Below, one piece after another: positions 8,974 through 19,081 of a stretch of 64,000 bases of DNA (positions are counted from its first letter, which is position 1; each line of letters starts with the position of its first letter). Both the position numbers and the translations under genes were made by a program. This DNA is from Novosphingobium profundi (lineage in GTDB: Bacteria > Pseudomonadota > Alphaproteobacteria > Sphingomonadales > Sphingomonadaceae), in contig NZ_JAIVLF010000005.1 in the NCBI RefSeq assembly GCF_020524485.1, forward strand, positions 124,001 through 188,000, read 5' to 3'. Under the pieces are notes generated by a model that made no database searches, was not told the origin of the DNA, and saw only the letters and a list, made by a program, of their open reading frames with translations.

Positions 8974-10380
8974 TCAGTCGCCGGTCAGGATCCGATCCAC
9001 CAGTTCCTTCACACTCGGTGTGAACCCGTTCGAGTAGAAGGGATCACGCTTGAAGTTGTAGGCGGCATGGCCTGCAAACATCAGGTTCTCTTCCACCGGT
9101 CCGCCGTGGGCGATGTCCTGAAGCGTCTTCTGAATGCAGAAGCTGCGCGGATCAGCCAGGCGGCCCGTGGTGTAATCGTCGTGATCCTTCCACGACGAGA
9201 AACCGCAGTGCGAGAGGCAGCCCATGCAATCGGCCTGATCCTTGCGGATCTCATCGCGCTCGCCCGGAGCCACGAAAACGATGGTATCGTCGGGTGTGCG
9301 CAGACCGTCGGTGAACCCTTCCTGCGCCCAGCCGCGGGCACGGTCGAGATCCTTGGGCGCGACCCAGAAGTTCTTGCCCTTCACACCGACATCGAGACGC
9401 ACGGTATGCTCACCGGCCTCGACCTTCGAGTACGGGATCTGGCGCTCCGAACGCGCTTCAAGCGAGCGCAGGAACGGATTGCGCACGGCCGAGGAATAGA
9501 AACCGGTCGGCGAGAAACGATGCAGCAGGACATCGCCCGGATCGAGGTCGCGCAGTGCGTCCTTCCAGGCCTGCGGGATCGGGCTTTCCGTGGTCAGCAG
9601 AGGACGTGTGCCGTACTGGAAGGCGATGCTGCCCAGTTCAGGATTGTCAATCCAGTTTTCCCAGTCGCGCAGGTACCATACGCCGCCCGCCATCACGATC
9701 GGCACATCGTCGGAAATACCTTCCTTGCGCATCACGTCGCGCAGCGCCTTGACACGCGGATAGGGATCTTCCGGCTTGAGCGGATCTTCCGCGTTCGAAA
9801 GGCCGTTGTGCCCACCAGCGAGCCAGGGATCCTCATAGACCACGGCAGCCATCAGGTCCGCGACCTTGTGGTACGCACGCTTCCAGAGCGCGCGGAAGGC
9901 ACGGCCCGAGCTGACGATGGGAAGATAGTTGACGTTGTAACGCGCCGCGATCTCGGACAGGCGATACGGCATGCCCGCCCCGCAGGTCACGCCAGTCACG
10001 AGACCCGGCGTCTTTTCGAGGATACCCTCGAGAACCTGCTGTGCACCGCCCATTTCCCAAAGGACGTTGATATTGATCGCGCCCTGGCCGTTGGAAATCT
10101 CGTACGCCCGCTGGACCTGCTCGACGCCGCCATCGATGGCATAGCGGATCAGTTCCTCGTGGCGCTCCTTGCGGGTCAGTGCATTGTAGACCTGCGGAAC
10201 GATCTTGCCCTCGGCGTCGTAGCTGTCGGCGTTGACGGCACTAACCGTGCCGATGCCGCCCGCTGCCGCCCAGGCACCCGAACTCATATGGTTGGTGGCC
10301 GAGACGCCCTTACCGCCTTCAATCAGCGGCCAGACTTCACGTCCACCATAATTAATCGGCTTTAAACCCTTGAAACCCAT
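8974..10380 (-). CDS. Nitronate monooxygenase-family flavoprotein with C-terminal Cys motif
   Basis: A 468-residue TIM-barrel flavin protein of the 2-nitropropane dioxygenase/NMO group, which oxidises nitronates or acts as an FMN-dependent reductase. Barrel signatures include GVTCGAGMPYRL, PIVMAGGVWYL and AFQYGTRPLL. Beyond the usual barrel it carries a cysteine cluster, C385, C388, C392 and C415 (DCMGCLSHCG then SFCIQK), that looks able to bind a metal or an Fe-S cluster. It is about 100 residues longer than typical class I NMOs. It stands alone between terminators; the substrate is unknown. Confidence 0.85.
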   Translation of the reverse strand: MGFKGLKPINYGGREVWPLIEGGKGVSATNHMSSGAWAAAGGIGTVSAVNADSYDAEGKIVPQVYNALTRKERHEELIRYAIDGGVEQVQRAYEISNGQGAININVLWEMGGAQQVLEGILEKTPGLVTGVTCGAGMPYRLSEIAARYNVNYLPIVSSGRAFRALWKRAYHKVADLMAAVVYEDPWLAGGHNGLSNAEDPLKPEDPYPRVKALRDVMRKEGISDDVPIVMAGGVWYLRDWENWIDNPELGSIAFQYGTRPLLTTESPIPQAWKDALRDLDPGDVLLHRFSPTGFYSSAVRNPFLRSLEARSERQIPYSKVEAGEHTVRLDVGVKGKNFWVAPKDLDRARGWAQEGFTDGLRTPDDTIVFVAPGERDEIRKDQADCMGCLSHCGFSSWKDHDDYTTGRLADPRSFCIQKTLQDIAHGGPVEENLMFAGHAAYNFKRDPFYSNGFTPSVKELVDRILTGD

Positions 10381-10486
10381 CGTAACTCTTATCTTTCCCC
10401 CTCGGCGTCAAACTCCGACTTAGGAAGTCGGCGTAACCATTCAACGCCCGTGAATGGAATTTTCCTGCCTGAACCCTGATACAGAG

Positions 10487-11275
10487 CTATTCCGTGTCCG
10501 CCTCACTGGACATACGGCACGGCACGATCGCCTCCGGTCCCGGTCGTCCTCCGGAAGCTTCGAACTGCGCGTAGTAGCCCTGAAGCTCAGGCTTACGGAC
10601 AAATTGGCTCAAACGGAAGCCTACCGCTGCAAATTCGCAGAAGAGAAGTTCCGGCGGCATACCATGTTCACCTGTCGAGCGATCGACGTCCACGACGATG
10701 ACCTTACCCCCTTCACGCAGCGCCGGTCGCAGGCGCCACAGGAAGGCATAGGGCTCGCTCACCTCATGGTACATGTGAACCAGGAAGATGCGGTCGAAAC
10801 TGTTTTCCGGCAAGCGTGGATCGTCGGGTGTCCCCAGCTTGATGGAGACATTCTCCAGCCTTTCACGCTCCACGCGAAGGCCCAGCTTCTGGATGACTTC
10901 GGGGTCGATATCGCCAGCCAGGACCCGTCCGGTAGAACCCACCCGCTGCGCCAGACGCACCGTGTAGTAACCATCGCCCGCACCGATGTCGGCGACCGTC
11001 ATGCCCTCGGAAATCCGGGCAAGGTCCATCACGACTTTCGCTTCGTTGACGCTGTCGCGCTGGACTTCGTTGGAAAAGGCCGTCGAGCCCCCCGGAGAGA
11101 TCGGACGGTCGGGCACCGGGAAATCGCGCGAGGTGGCCGGACGATCCGCATCGGCTTCGCTCGGCGTGCAGGCAGCCAGCGCCGACACTGCGCACAGCAG
11201 CAGTCCAGAGGAGATCAGGCTGGCCTTGGAGGACCGCATCGGGCGAGGCCGAAACTTACGCGAGGAACGCAGCAT
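10487..11275 (-). CDS. Predicted lipoprotein with class I SAM methyltransferase domain
   Basis: The start at MLRSSRKFRPRP is preferred because it gives a basic n-region followed by a hydrophobic stretch and a lipobox (SALAAC); an ATG 12 codons further in would also work, and neither has a strong ribosome site. After cleavage the protein would be lipid-anchored. The rest is a Rossmann methyltransferase: motif I VADIGAGDGYYTV, then LAGDIDPEV, FDRIFLVHMYHE and GGKVIVVDVD. A SAM-dependent enzyme outside the cytoplasm is biochemically odd. The substrate is unknown. Confidence 0.8.
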   Translation of the reverse strand: MLRSSRKFRPRPMRSSKASLISSGLLLCAVSALAACTPSEADADRPATSRDFPVPDRPISPGGSTAFSNEVQRDSVNEAKVVMDLARISEGMTVADIGAGDGYYTVRLAQRVGSTGRVLAGDIDPEVIQKLGLRVERERLENVSIKLGTPDDPRLPENSFDRIFLVHMYHEVSEPYAFLWRLRPALREGGKVIVVDVDRSTGEHGMPPELLFCEFAAVGFRLSQFVRKPELQGYYAQFEASGGRPGPEAIVPCRMSSEADTE

Positions 11276-11382
11276 CGCGCTGGTGTACCGCGTTCGCTTC
11301 GGCTTGGCAAAGCCCTGAAAGGAGGCCGACCTCCCGGTCCGCCCCACACCTCGCGCTGGCATCCCTTTCTCGCGCGTCGATC

Positions 11383-12510
11383 TCAGTCGACGTCTTCGAT
11401 CTCGACCTTCTCGCCGGTCACGCGCTGCGAAAGCGCGGCGGCCATGAAGGGATCGAGTTCGCCATCGAGAACGTCGTCCGGCGCCGTCGAGACGACGCCC
11501 GTGCGCAGGTCCTTGACCTGCTGGTAAGGCTGCAGAACGTAGGAGCGGATCTGGTGGCCCCAGCCGATGTCGCTCTTGCTCGCGTGCTCGGCGCTGGCGG
11601 CTTCCTCGCGCTTGCGCATTTCTTCCTCGAAGAGACGCGACTTGAGCATGCCCATCGCGATTTCGCGGTTCTTGTGCTGCGAACGGTCGATCTGGCTCGC
11701 CACGACGATGCCCGAGGGCTGGTGGGTGATACGCACGGCCGAGTCCGTCGTGTTGACGTGCTGTCCGCCCGCGCCCGAAGCGCGGTAGGTGTCGATCTTG
11801 AGATCGGCCGGGTTGATATCGATCTCGAAGCTGTCGTCGATCACCGGGTAAACCCAGACCGAGGAGAAGCTGGTGTGACGGCGCGCCGAGCTGTCATAGG
11901 GGCTGATGCGCACGAGGCGATGAACGCCGCTTTCGGTCTTGGCCCAGCCGTACGCGTTCTCGCCCTTGAGCAGAAGCGTGCAGCTCTTGATGCCCGCCGC
12001 TTCGCCCGCGTGGTATTCGACGAGCTCAACCTTGAAGCCTTTGCGCTCCCCCCAGCGGGTGTACATGCGCTGCAGCATCTGCGCCCAGTCCTGACTCTCG
12101 GTCCCACCGGCACCGGCATGGACTTCGAGGTAGGTGTCGTTGGCATCGGCTTCGCCCGAGAGCAGGGCCTGGATCTTGTCGCGGTCGGCGCGCGCAGCCA
12201 GTTCCGACAGGGTTGCAAGACCCTCGGCGATGGTTTCGTCATCGCCTTCCATCTCGCCCAGTTCCACGAACTCGACCGCATCGTTCATTTCCGCGGTGAT
12301 CTCGTTGACCGCACCGATCGAGGCCTCAAGGCGTCGACGCTCGCGCATGACCGCCTCGGCCTCCTTGGGGTTATCCCAAAGCGTGGGGTCCTCGACGCGC
12401 GCGTTCAGCTCATCGAATCGCCGCAGCGCGCGCTCCCAGTCGAGCGACTTGCGCACGAGAGCGAGCGCCTTTTCGATACGGTCAATGTGGGCCTGCCCCT
12501 CGGCACGCAT
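11383..12510 (-). CDS. prfB: Peptide chain release factor 2, no programmed frameshift
   Basis: RF2 ends translation at UGA and UAA. The 375-residue protein starts at MRAEGQAHIDRIEK. It has the GGQ motif (SGAGGQHVN) that triggers peptidyl-tRNA hydrolysis and, at the stop-codon-reading loop, SPY in place of the E. coli SPF (RISPYDSSARRHTSF). The region where many bacteria carry an in-frame UGA frameshift is continuous here (KSLDWERAL), so the autoregulatory frameshift is absent. In-frame sequence upstream of the chosen ATG is low-quality and looks non-coding. Confidence 0.96.
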   Translation of the reverse strand: MRAEGQAHIDRIEKALALVRKSLDWERALRRFDELNARVEDPTLWDNPKEAEAVMRERRRLEASIGAVNEITAEMNDAVEFVELGEMEGDDETIAEGLATLSELAARADRDKIQALLSGEADANDTYLEVHAGAGGTESQDWAQMLQRMYTRWGERKGFKVELVEYHAGEAAGIKSCTLLLKGENAYGWAKTESGVHRLVRISPYDSSARRHTSFSSVWVYPVIDDSFEIDINPADLKIDTYRASGAGGQHVNTTDSAVRITHQPSGIVVASQIDRSQHKNREIAMGMLKSRLFEEEMRKREEAASAEHASKSDIGWGHQIRSYVLQPYQQVKDLRTGVVSTAPDDVLDGELDPFMAAALSQRVTGEKVEIEDVD

Positions 12511-12695
12511 GGCGCGATACTCCAAATCAGATTGCGCGCTCGCCCTAGCGGGCGCCGCGCAGAATGCAAAGCCGCCCGCGACGAGACGAGCCGGAAAGGC
12601 TGCCCCATATCCGCGGACCGGCGTGGTGTTCAAGCCCCTCGCCTGCAATTCCCCCTCGCCTGCGTATCATCGCGGCGAGACAGGCCTACAGAGGA

Positions 12696-13235
12696 TTAGC
12701 GGGCGAGCTTCTTTACCGCCGCCATCGTCAGCTTGACGTGGTCGCGGTAGTCGCGGTCGGAATGCACCATGACGACCTTGCCGTCCTGCCCGATCACGTA
12801 GCTGACGCGCTGGGTCAGGCCATCGGGAAGGCCCTCGACCTTGAGGGCGACGTCGTAGTCCTTGATGACCTTGGGCGAGGCGATGGCGACGGCAAACTTG
12901 TCGCGGCATTCCTCGGTCGAGAACTTCTTGAGCGTGGGCAAGTCATCGCCCGACATGCCCACGACCGTCGCGCCCAGCTTGGCGAATTCGGGGGTCGCTT
13001 CGGCAAAGGCGTGCGCCTCCAGGGTGCACCCTTGCGTGAACGCCTTGGGATAGAAGTACAGGACTACCGGCCCCTTGCGCAGCGCTGCGGACAGATCAAA
13101 CGTCGTCTCCTTGCCGGCTTTCGCACCCTTGGTCACGAACGCCGGCGCCTTGGCCCCGACAGGAAGAGCGGCCTGCGCCGACACGGAGAGGACGGAAAGC
13201 CCGAGAGCGGCGAGCGGGAGGATGATCTTGCGCAT
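12696..13235 (-). CDS. Exported peroxiredoxin (AhpC/TSA, Bcp-like)
   Basis: A 179-residue thioredoxin-fold peroxidase. The chosen start gives a Sec signal peptide (MRKIILPLAALG to SAQA), so it would detoxify peroxides in the periplasm. The peroxidatic cysteine is C70 in YPKAFTQGCT; a second cysteine is C110 (STEECRD). There is no cysteine five residues after C70 as in E. coli Bcp. The family is secure; the reductant is unknown. It lies upstream of prfB with a gap of 185 bases. Confidence 0.9.
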   Translation of the reverse strand: MRKIILPLAALGLSVLSVSAQAALPVGAKAPAFVTKGAKAGKETTFDLSAALRKGPVVLYFYPKAFTQGCTLEAHAFAEATPEFAKLGATVVGMSGDDLPTLKKFSTEECRDKFAVAIASPKVIKDYDVALKVEGLPDGLTQRVSYVIGQDGKVVMVHSDRDYRDHVKLTMAAVKKLAR

Positions 13236-13624
13236 GGCGATACTCTGGCGCGCCCGCGTCGCGCTGTCCAGCCTGCTCGCCAGGAACCTTCCCCGCAAAG
13301 AGAAACGCCCCGTTCACCTTGCACGTTGGCGGGGTGAACGGGGCGGTGGGGCGACCCTTGGAGTTTTCCCGTGCCGAACAGGAGAGAGAGTGAGAGAGGC
13401 CCGGCACGAGGGTGTTTTTAGTCTCAGCGCGGTCCTGGAGGATGCGACCCCGCTTGCCATTCTTACTAGCCGCGCTTGGAAACGATTGCACTAGCACTTT
13501 GGGTGGAGATTGGGGCCGCTAGGGACCCAGGACTTTTGCCCTGCGCGCAAAGATGCCACGTGCGGCCGCTTGACCCGAACGCACCCGCACCCCAAGGACG
13601 AGACCGATACAAGGAGAGCCTCTG
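13236..13624. other. Structured intergenic region between peroxiredoxin and lyase genes
   Basis: About 390 bases without a convincing gene. At 13306-13345 there is a 13-bp perfect stem with a 14-base loop that, read on the minus strand, is followed by a T-rich stretch. At about 13369-13415 a second, looser stem (CCCGTGCCG against CGGCACGAGGG) encloses a purine-rich loop and is followed on the plus strand by GTGTTTTT. These could be the ends of a short untranslated RNA or a structured leader of the peroxiredoxin transcript. Confidence 0.5.
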
Positions 13625-14503
13625 ATGTCCGCAAACGCCCCGATCCGTCCGCGCCGCAGCGCCCTCTACCTGCCGGCCTCGAACGCCAGGGCCATTGCCA
13701 AGGCGCGCACCCTGCCCTGCGACGTGGTCGTGCTCGACCTTGAGGATGCCGTTGCCCCCGAAGCCAAAGCGGATGCCCGCGAGGCGGCTCTTGCGGCGCT
13801 GGAAGAAGGTGGTTTCGGCGCGCGCGAGGTTGCCGTGCGCGTGAACGGGATCGACACCGAATGGGGCGTCGACGACCTTGCCGCGCTTGCCGGATCGAAG
13901 GCGGACGCGGTTCTCGTCCCCAAGGTCTCCACCCCGCTCGACATCGGCCGCTACGAGGAAGCGCTCGAGACCGCTCCCGAGGCGATGCAGCTGTGGGCCA
14001 TGATCGAGACCTGCGGCGCGGTTCTCAATCTGGAACCGCTTGCGGCGATGGCCGCAACCACGCGCCTCTCGCTCTGGATCATGGGCACAAATGACCTTGC
14101 CAAGGAAATGCGTGCCCGCCTGACGCCCGAGCGCACACCGTTCCTGCCCTTCATGGCGCAGGCGGTAGCCGCCGCGCGACTTCACGGCCTCACCATTCTC
14201 GACGGGGTGTGCAACGAGTTCCGCGACCTCGACATATTCGAAGCCGAGGCACGCCAGGGTCTGGACTTCGGCTTCGACGGCAAGAGCCTGATCCACCCCG
14301 CTCAGGTAGAGCCCTGCAACACCATGTTCAGCCCGAGCGCCGAGGAGCTGGCCTGGGCCGAAGCCGTGATCGCAGCCTTCGACCTTCCCGAGAACGCTGG
14401 GAAGGGCGCCATCCGCGTCGAGGGAAAGATGACCGAACTGCTCCACCTCGAACAGGCCCGCCAGCTGCTGGCTGTCGCGCAGCAGATCGCCGCGATGGGC
14501 TAA
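13625..14503 (+). CDS. HpcH/HpaI aldolase / citrate lyase beta-family protein (CitE-like)
   Basis: A 292-residue TIM-barrel C-C lyase acting on an acyl-CoA or 2-hydroxyacid. Motifs include RSALYLPASN, the metal-binding DLEDAVAP, AMIETCGAV, and GFDGKSLIHPAQ near the C-terminus. Stand-alone CitE-like proteins are typically malyl-CoA, citramalyl-CoA or related lyases rather than true citrate lyase, since no citD or citF is nearby. A good ribosome site (AAGGAGA) precedes the ATG. It ends at a GC-rich hairpin. Confidence 0.9.
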   Translation: MSANAPIRPRRSALYLPASNARAIAKARTLPCDVVVLDLEDAVAPEAKADAREAALAALEEGGFGAREVAVRVNGIDTEWGVDDLAALAGSKADAVLVPKVSTPLDIGRYEEALETAPEAMQLWAMIETCGAVLNLEPLAAMAATTRLSLWIMGTNDLAKEMRARLTPERTPFLPFMAQAVAAARLHGLTILDGVCNEFRDLDIFEAEARQGLDFGFDGKSLIHPAQVEPCNTMFSPSAEELAWAEAVIAAFDLPENAGKGAIRVEGKMTELLHLEQARQLLAVAQQIAAMG

Positions 14504-14509
14504 TGCCTG

Positions 14510-14545
14510 GCCGGTCGCAGCGTATTCAGATGCGCTGCGACCGGC
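14510..14545. terminator. Stem-loop between convergent genes
   Basis: A 13-bp perfect GC-rich stem with a ten-base loop, only weakly T-rich on the right. It lies between the CitE-like gene and the opposing M28 peptidase gene and probably acts as a terminator. Confidence 0.75.
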
Positions 14546-14551
14546 TTTGCC

Positions 14552-15925
14552 TCAGGGTTCGTCGTGCACAGGCACCGGGCTGATCGCCCCGGGCTCATTC
14601 GCGACGATCTTCAGAACCGCGGTCCACGCCTCGACATTCTGCTGAAGCGCGGCCGGATCGACCTTGTCGAGCGTGTCATCGGGCGTGTGGTGCAGGTCGA
14701 AGTAGTGCGTGCCATCCTGGCCAAGATCGACCACGGCCAGTTCCTGCTCGGCGATGATCGGGCCAATGTCGGTGCCGCCGTGCGCCGCGCCCTCGTGCGG
14801 CACGATACCGAGCGGAAGGACGGCACCATTCACCTTGTCGGCAAGATCGCTGTTGGCCGCCGCAAAGCGGGTCTTGACCTGCCAGACCCGGTCCGCACCG
14901 AAATCGCTTTCCATGGCGAGCGCATGCGGCTCGTTTGCGTGCAGCTTCATGTAATGGTCACCGCCGCTGTAGTAGATGCCCTGCTCTTCATCGCCCGCCC
15001 ACAGCACGCGGATCGTGCGCAGCGCCTGACCACCGTCCTGCGCGGCGAGTGCCGCCGCGGCCACGATCCCGCAGCCCGAAGCATCGTCGATGGCCCCGGT
15101 GCCAAGGTCCCAGGAATCGAGGTGGCAGCCCACCAGGATCATCGGCAGGCTGGGATTACGCCCCGGCAGATCCGCGATCACGTTGCCCGAGGTCGCCTTC
15201 TCCAGCGGCCTGCCTTCAAGACGAAGAGCGATCTCCATCGGCTTGCCGCCGCCTGCAATCCGCGCGATCAGGTCCGCGTCGGGGTTCGACACCGCCCCCG
15301 CCGGGATCGGGTTTGCCTTTCCAAAGGCGGTCACGCCGGTGTGCGGATTCCGATGGCTGTCGGTGCCCGCCGAACGGATGACGATAGCAAGAGCCCCGCG
15401 CTCGGACGCCATTGCCGGCCCGGCCCGGCGCACGTTGCCATAAGGGCCGTAACCCGAACCATCCTGCGCACGGCGCATGGCATGGTCGACAAAGGCGATC
15501 TTGCCCTTAAGCGATCCGTCCGGGGCCGCCTCCAGTGCCTCGAGCGTCGGAAAATAGACCAGCGGTGCGGTCAGACCGCCCTCGGGCGTGGGCACCGAGA
15601 AGCCCAGCGCGGTGATGGCAAGGGGCTGCGGATAGGGCGCGGTCAGGCGCGCCGCCTCAGACCCGCGCTGCCAGGTCGTGGTCGCAAATTCCTCGATCCG
15701 CACATTCTGGAAGCCCAGCGCCTCGAGCTTGGCCTTGCCCCAGTCGCGGGCACGGTCCTCGGCTTGGGAGCCTGCCATGCGCGGGCCGACCTCGGTAGTC
15801 AGTCCCTCGGTGATTTCCCAGGCGACCCCTTCGCCCTCGACGGGCTTGGCGGCAAGGGGAGAGGCGTAAAGGGCAACGGCGGTGAGCACCGCGCCGAGCG
15901 CGGTTGAAGGAATCTTGCGTATCAT
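14552..15925 (-). CDS. Exported M28-family zinc peptidase
   Basis: A metallo-aminopeptidase or carboxypeptidase of the M28 family. The chosen start (MIRKIPSTALGAVL) gives a Sec signal peptide ending near SPLAAKP. After a PA-domain-like insert in the N-terminal half, the zinc ligands follow in order: His and Asp in CHLDSWD, Asp in DDASG, Glu-Glu in GDEEQG, Asp in ESDFG and His in FDLHHTPDD. At 457 residues it is normal for the family. An in-frame ATG 13 codons upstream is less likely because it precedes the signal peptide. Confidence 0.93.
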   Translation of the reverse strand: MIRKIPSTALGAVLTAVALYASPLAAKPVEGEGVAWEITEGLTTEVGPRMAGSQAEDRARDWGKAKLEALGFQNVRIEEFATTTWQRGSEAARLTAPYPQPLAITALGFSVPTPEGGLTAPLVYFPTLEALEAAPDGSLKGKIAFVDHAMRRAQDGSGYGPYGNVRRAGPAMASERGALAIVIRSAGTDSHRNPHTGVTAFGKANPIPAGAVSNPDADLIARIAGGGKPMEIALRLEGRPLEKATSGNVIADLPGRNPSLPMILVGCHLDSWDLGTGAIDDASGCGIVAAAALAAQDGGQALRTIRVLWAGDEEQGIYYSGGDHYMKLHANEPHALAMESDFGADRVWQVKTRFAAANSDLADKVNGAVLPLGIVPHEGAAHGGTDIGPIIAEQELAVVDLGQDGTHYFDLHHTPDDTLDKVDPAALQQNVEAWTAVLKIVANEPGAISPVPVHDEP

Positions 15926-16102
15926 AGCACGAAGGTATCGCGCCCATACGCGCCTGCCAAGCAACGAAACGCCCTGGCGCGCAAGCTATCCGCATCCATG
16001 CCTTGCCGGACCCTTCCGACGCATCGGGCCGCTTGCAGGCCGGGGACGGGCTCTGTAAGGGCCAAGGCCAAGTATCCCATCAACACAGCATCCGAGGACC
16101 GC

Positions 16103-17782
<1,680 letters not shown>

Positions 17783-17805
17783 CGCATCCTTCCTGATGGA
17801 TCGAG

Positions 17806-17835
17806 ACGGCCCGCCCGAAACGGCGGGCCGTTTTC
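17806..17835 (+). terminator. Rho-independent terminator of the ABC-F gene
   Basis: A ten-bp GC-rich stem with a six-base loop followed by four T, 23 bases after the stop codon. Confidence 0.93.
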
Positions 17836-18035
17836 GTATCTGGTGACCTGGGCAGGCCGTTCACACAAAAGACCGCGTACATGAACAAAATACCGTAACC
17901 CAGTTCAGCTTCGGGCAAGTCGCCTCCGGGTAGAACCGGATCAACGCTGAAAACGATTGGATAAGGCTCTCACCCCACCCCCCCGCGCAATGGTCACGGA
18001 AAGATTGGCTGCGAGAGCAGAAGAGGTATCGCACA

Positions 18036-18968
18036 ATGTCCAGAACACTTCTGAAAGCGGGAGCCTGGGGAGCCATGCTCCTTGCCACGACCGGAATGGT
18101 CCTTCCCGACATCGCCATGGCGCAGGAGCGCAGCCGCCACGAGCGCGCGAACCGCAGTGATCGCGGTGGACGTCCCAGCGCTGCGCAGAACCGCGGCGGC
18201 CAGCGCCAGGCCCGTCCGCAACGCCAGGCCCGCCCGCAACGTCAGGCCCGTCCGCAACGCCAGGCCCGCCCCAGCCGTCCGGCGCAGACCCGCAACAACC
18301 GCGGGGAGGCACGTATCGAACGGGGGCAGGAGCGCGCAGAGCGCAATTACAGCCGCCGCGAGATGAGCCGCGCCCAGCGCCTCGAGCGCAGCCGCGCCAG
18401 CCGCCCCGAGCGCACGGACCGGCCGGACGTCCGGCGCAATGTGCGCGACAACCGCCAGGCCCAGAATCGGGAAACTCGCCGCGAGACACGACGCGACACC
18501 CGCTATGACCGCCGGAACCCCGCGCGCAACGACCGCTACGATGGCCGGGATCAGCGCCGGGACAGCCGGTACGACCGCCGCGACGACCGTCGTGGGAATC
18601 GCTACGAGCGGCGCGACAACCGCCGCGACTATCGCTCCAGCCGCCGCGCGGAACGGCGTTGGGACCGTAACGAGTGGCGCCGCAACAACCGCTACAACTG
18701 GCGCAGCTATCGGGCCCAGCATCGCTCGCATTACCGTCTGGGACGTTACTACGCTCCCTACCGCGGCTATGCCTACCGCCGTTTGAGCATCGGCTTCTCG
18801 CTGGGCGCGATGTTCTACGGCAGCCGTTACTGGATCAACGACCCCTGGGCCTACCGTCTGCCCGCCGTCTACGGCCCCTACCGCTGGGTCCGTTACTATG
18901 ACGACGTGCTTCTGGTGAACACCTATACGGGCGAAGTTGTCGACGTGATCTACGACTTCTTCTGGTAA
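18036..18968 (+). CDS. RcnB-like, Arg-rich exported protein
   Basis: A 310-residue protein with a signal peptide (cleavage near IAMA-QE), then about 170 residues dominated by Arg, Asp, Asn, Gln and Tyr, including repeats of QRQARP and of YDRRDDRR-type units. The C-terminus is an ordered domain typical of RcnB-family proteins (RVRYYDDVLLVN, TGEVVDVIYDFFW). E. coli RcnB is a periplasmic protein in nickel/cobalt homeostasis, but the His-rich character expected of a metal store is weak here. It is flanked by terminators. Confidence 0.75.
   Translation: MSRTLLKAGAWGAMLLATTGMVLPDIAMAQERSRHERANRSDRGGRPSAAQNRGGQRQARPQRQARPQRQARPQRQARPSRPAQTRNNRGEARIERGQERAERNYSRREMSRAQRLERSRASRPERTDRPDVRRNVRDNRQAQNRETRRETRRDTRYDRRNPARNDRYDGRDQRRDSRYDRRDDRRGNRYERRDNRRDYRSSRRAERRWDRNEWRRNNRYNWRSYRAQHRSHYRLGRYYAPYRGYAYRRLSIGFSLGAMFYGSRYWINDPWAYRLPAVYGPYRWVRYYDDVLLVNTYTGEVVDVIYDFFW
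18204..18270 (+). repeat. 18-bp tandem repeat within the RcnB-like gene
   Basis: The 18-bp unit beginning cgccaggcccgtccgcaa is repeated nearly four times with single-base changes, encoding QRQARP repeats. Copy number is likely to vary between strains. Confidence 0.9.
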
Positions 18969-18992
18969 CGGCCCCTCTGTTTGTACGTCATC

Positions 18993-19025
18993 AGCCCCCT
19001 TGCCGTGCGGCAAGGGGGCTTTTTC
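18993..19025 (+). terminator. Rho-independent terminator of the RcnB-like gene
   Basis: A 12-bp stem with a four-base loop followed by a run of T. Confidence 0.94.
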
Positions 19026-19081
19026 ATATCAGGGACAATCCCGAGATTGATCCATCCTCGTGAACCTGCGAGCATGGCTTG

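Noticed and set aside
13474..13495. LacI-family operator-like sequence (TGGAAACGATTGCA)
   Set aside because: It matches the general LacI-type pattern only partly and no LacI regulator or sugar gene is nearby; a similar chance match occurs near 17947.
18204..18270. Short regular repeats resembling a CRISPR array
   Set aside because: They are direct 18-bp units without spacers inside an open reading frame encoding QRQARP repeats.
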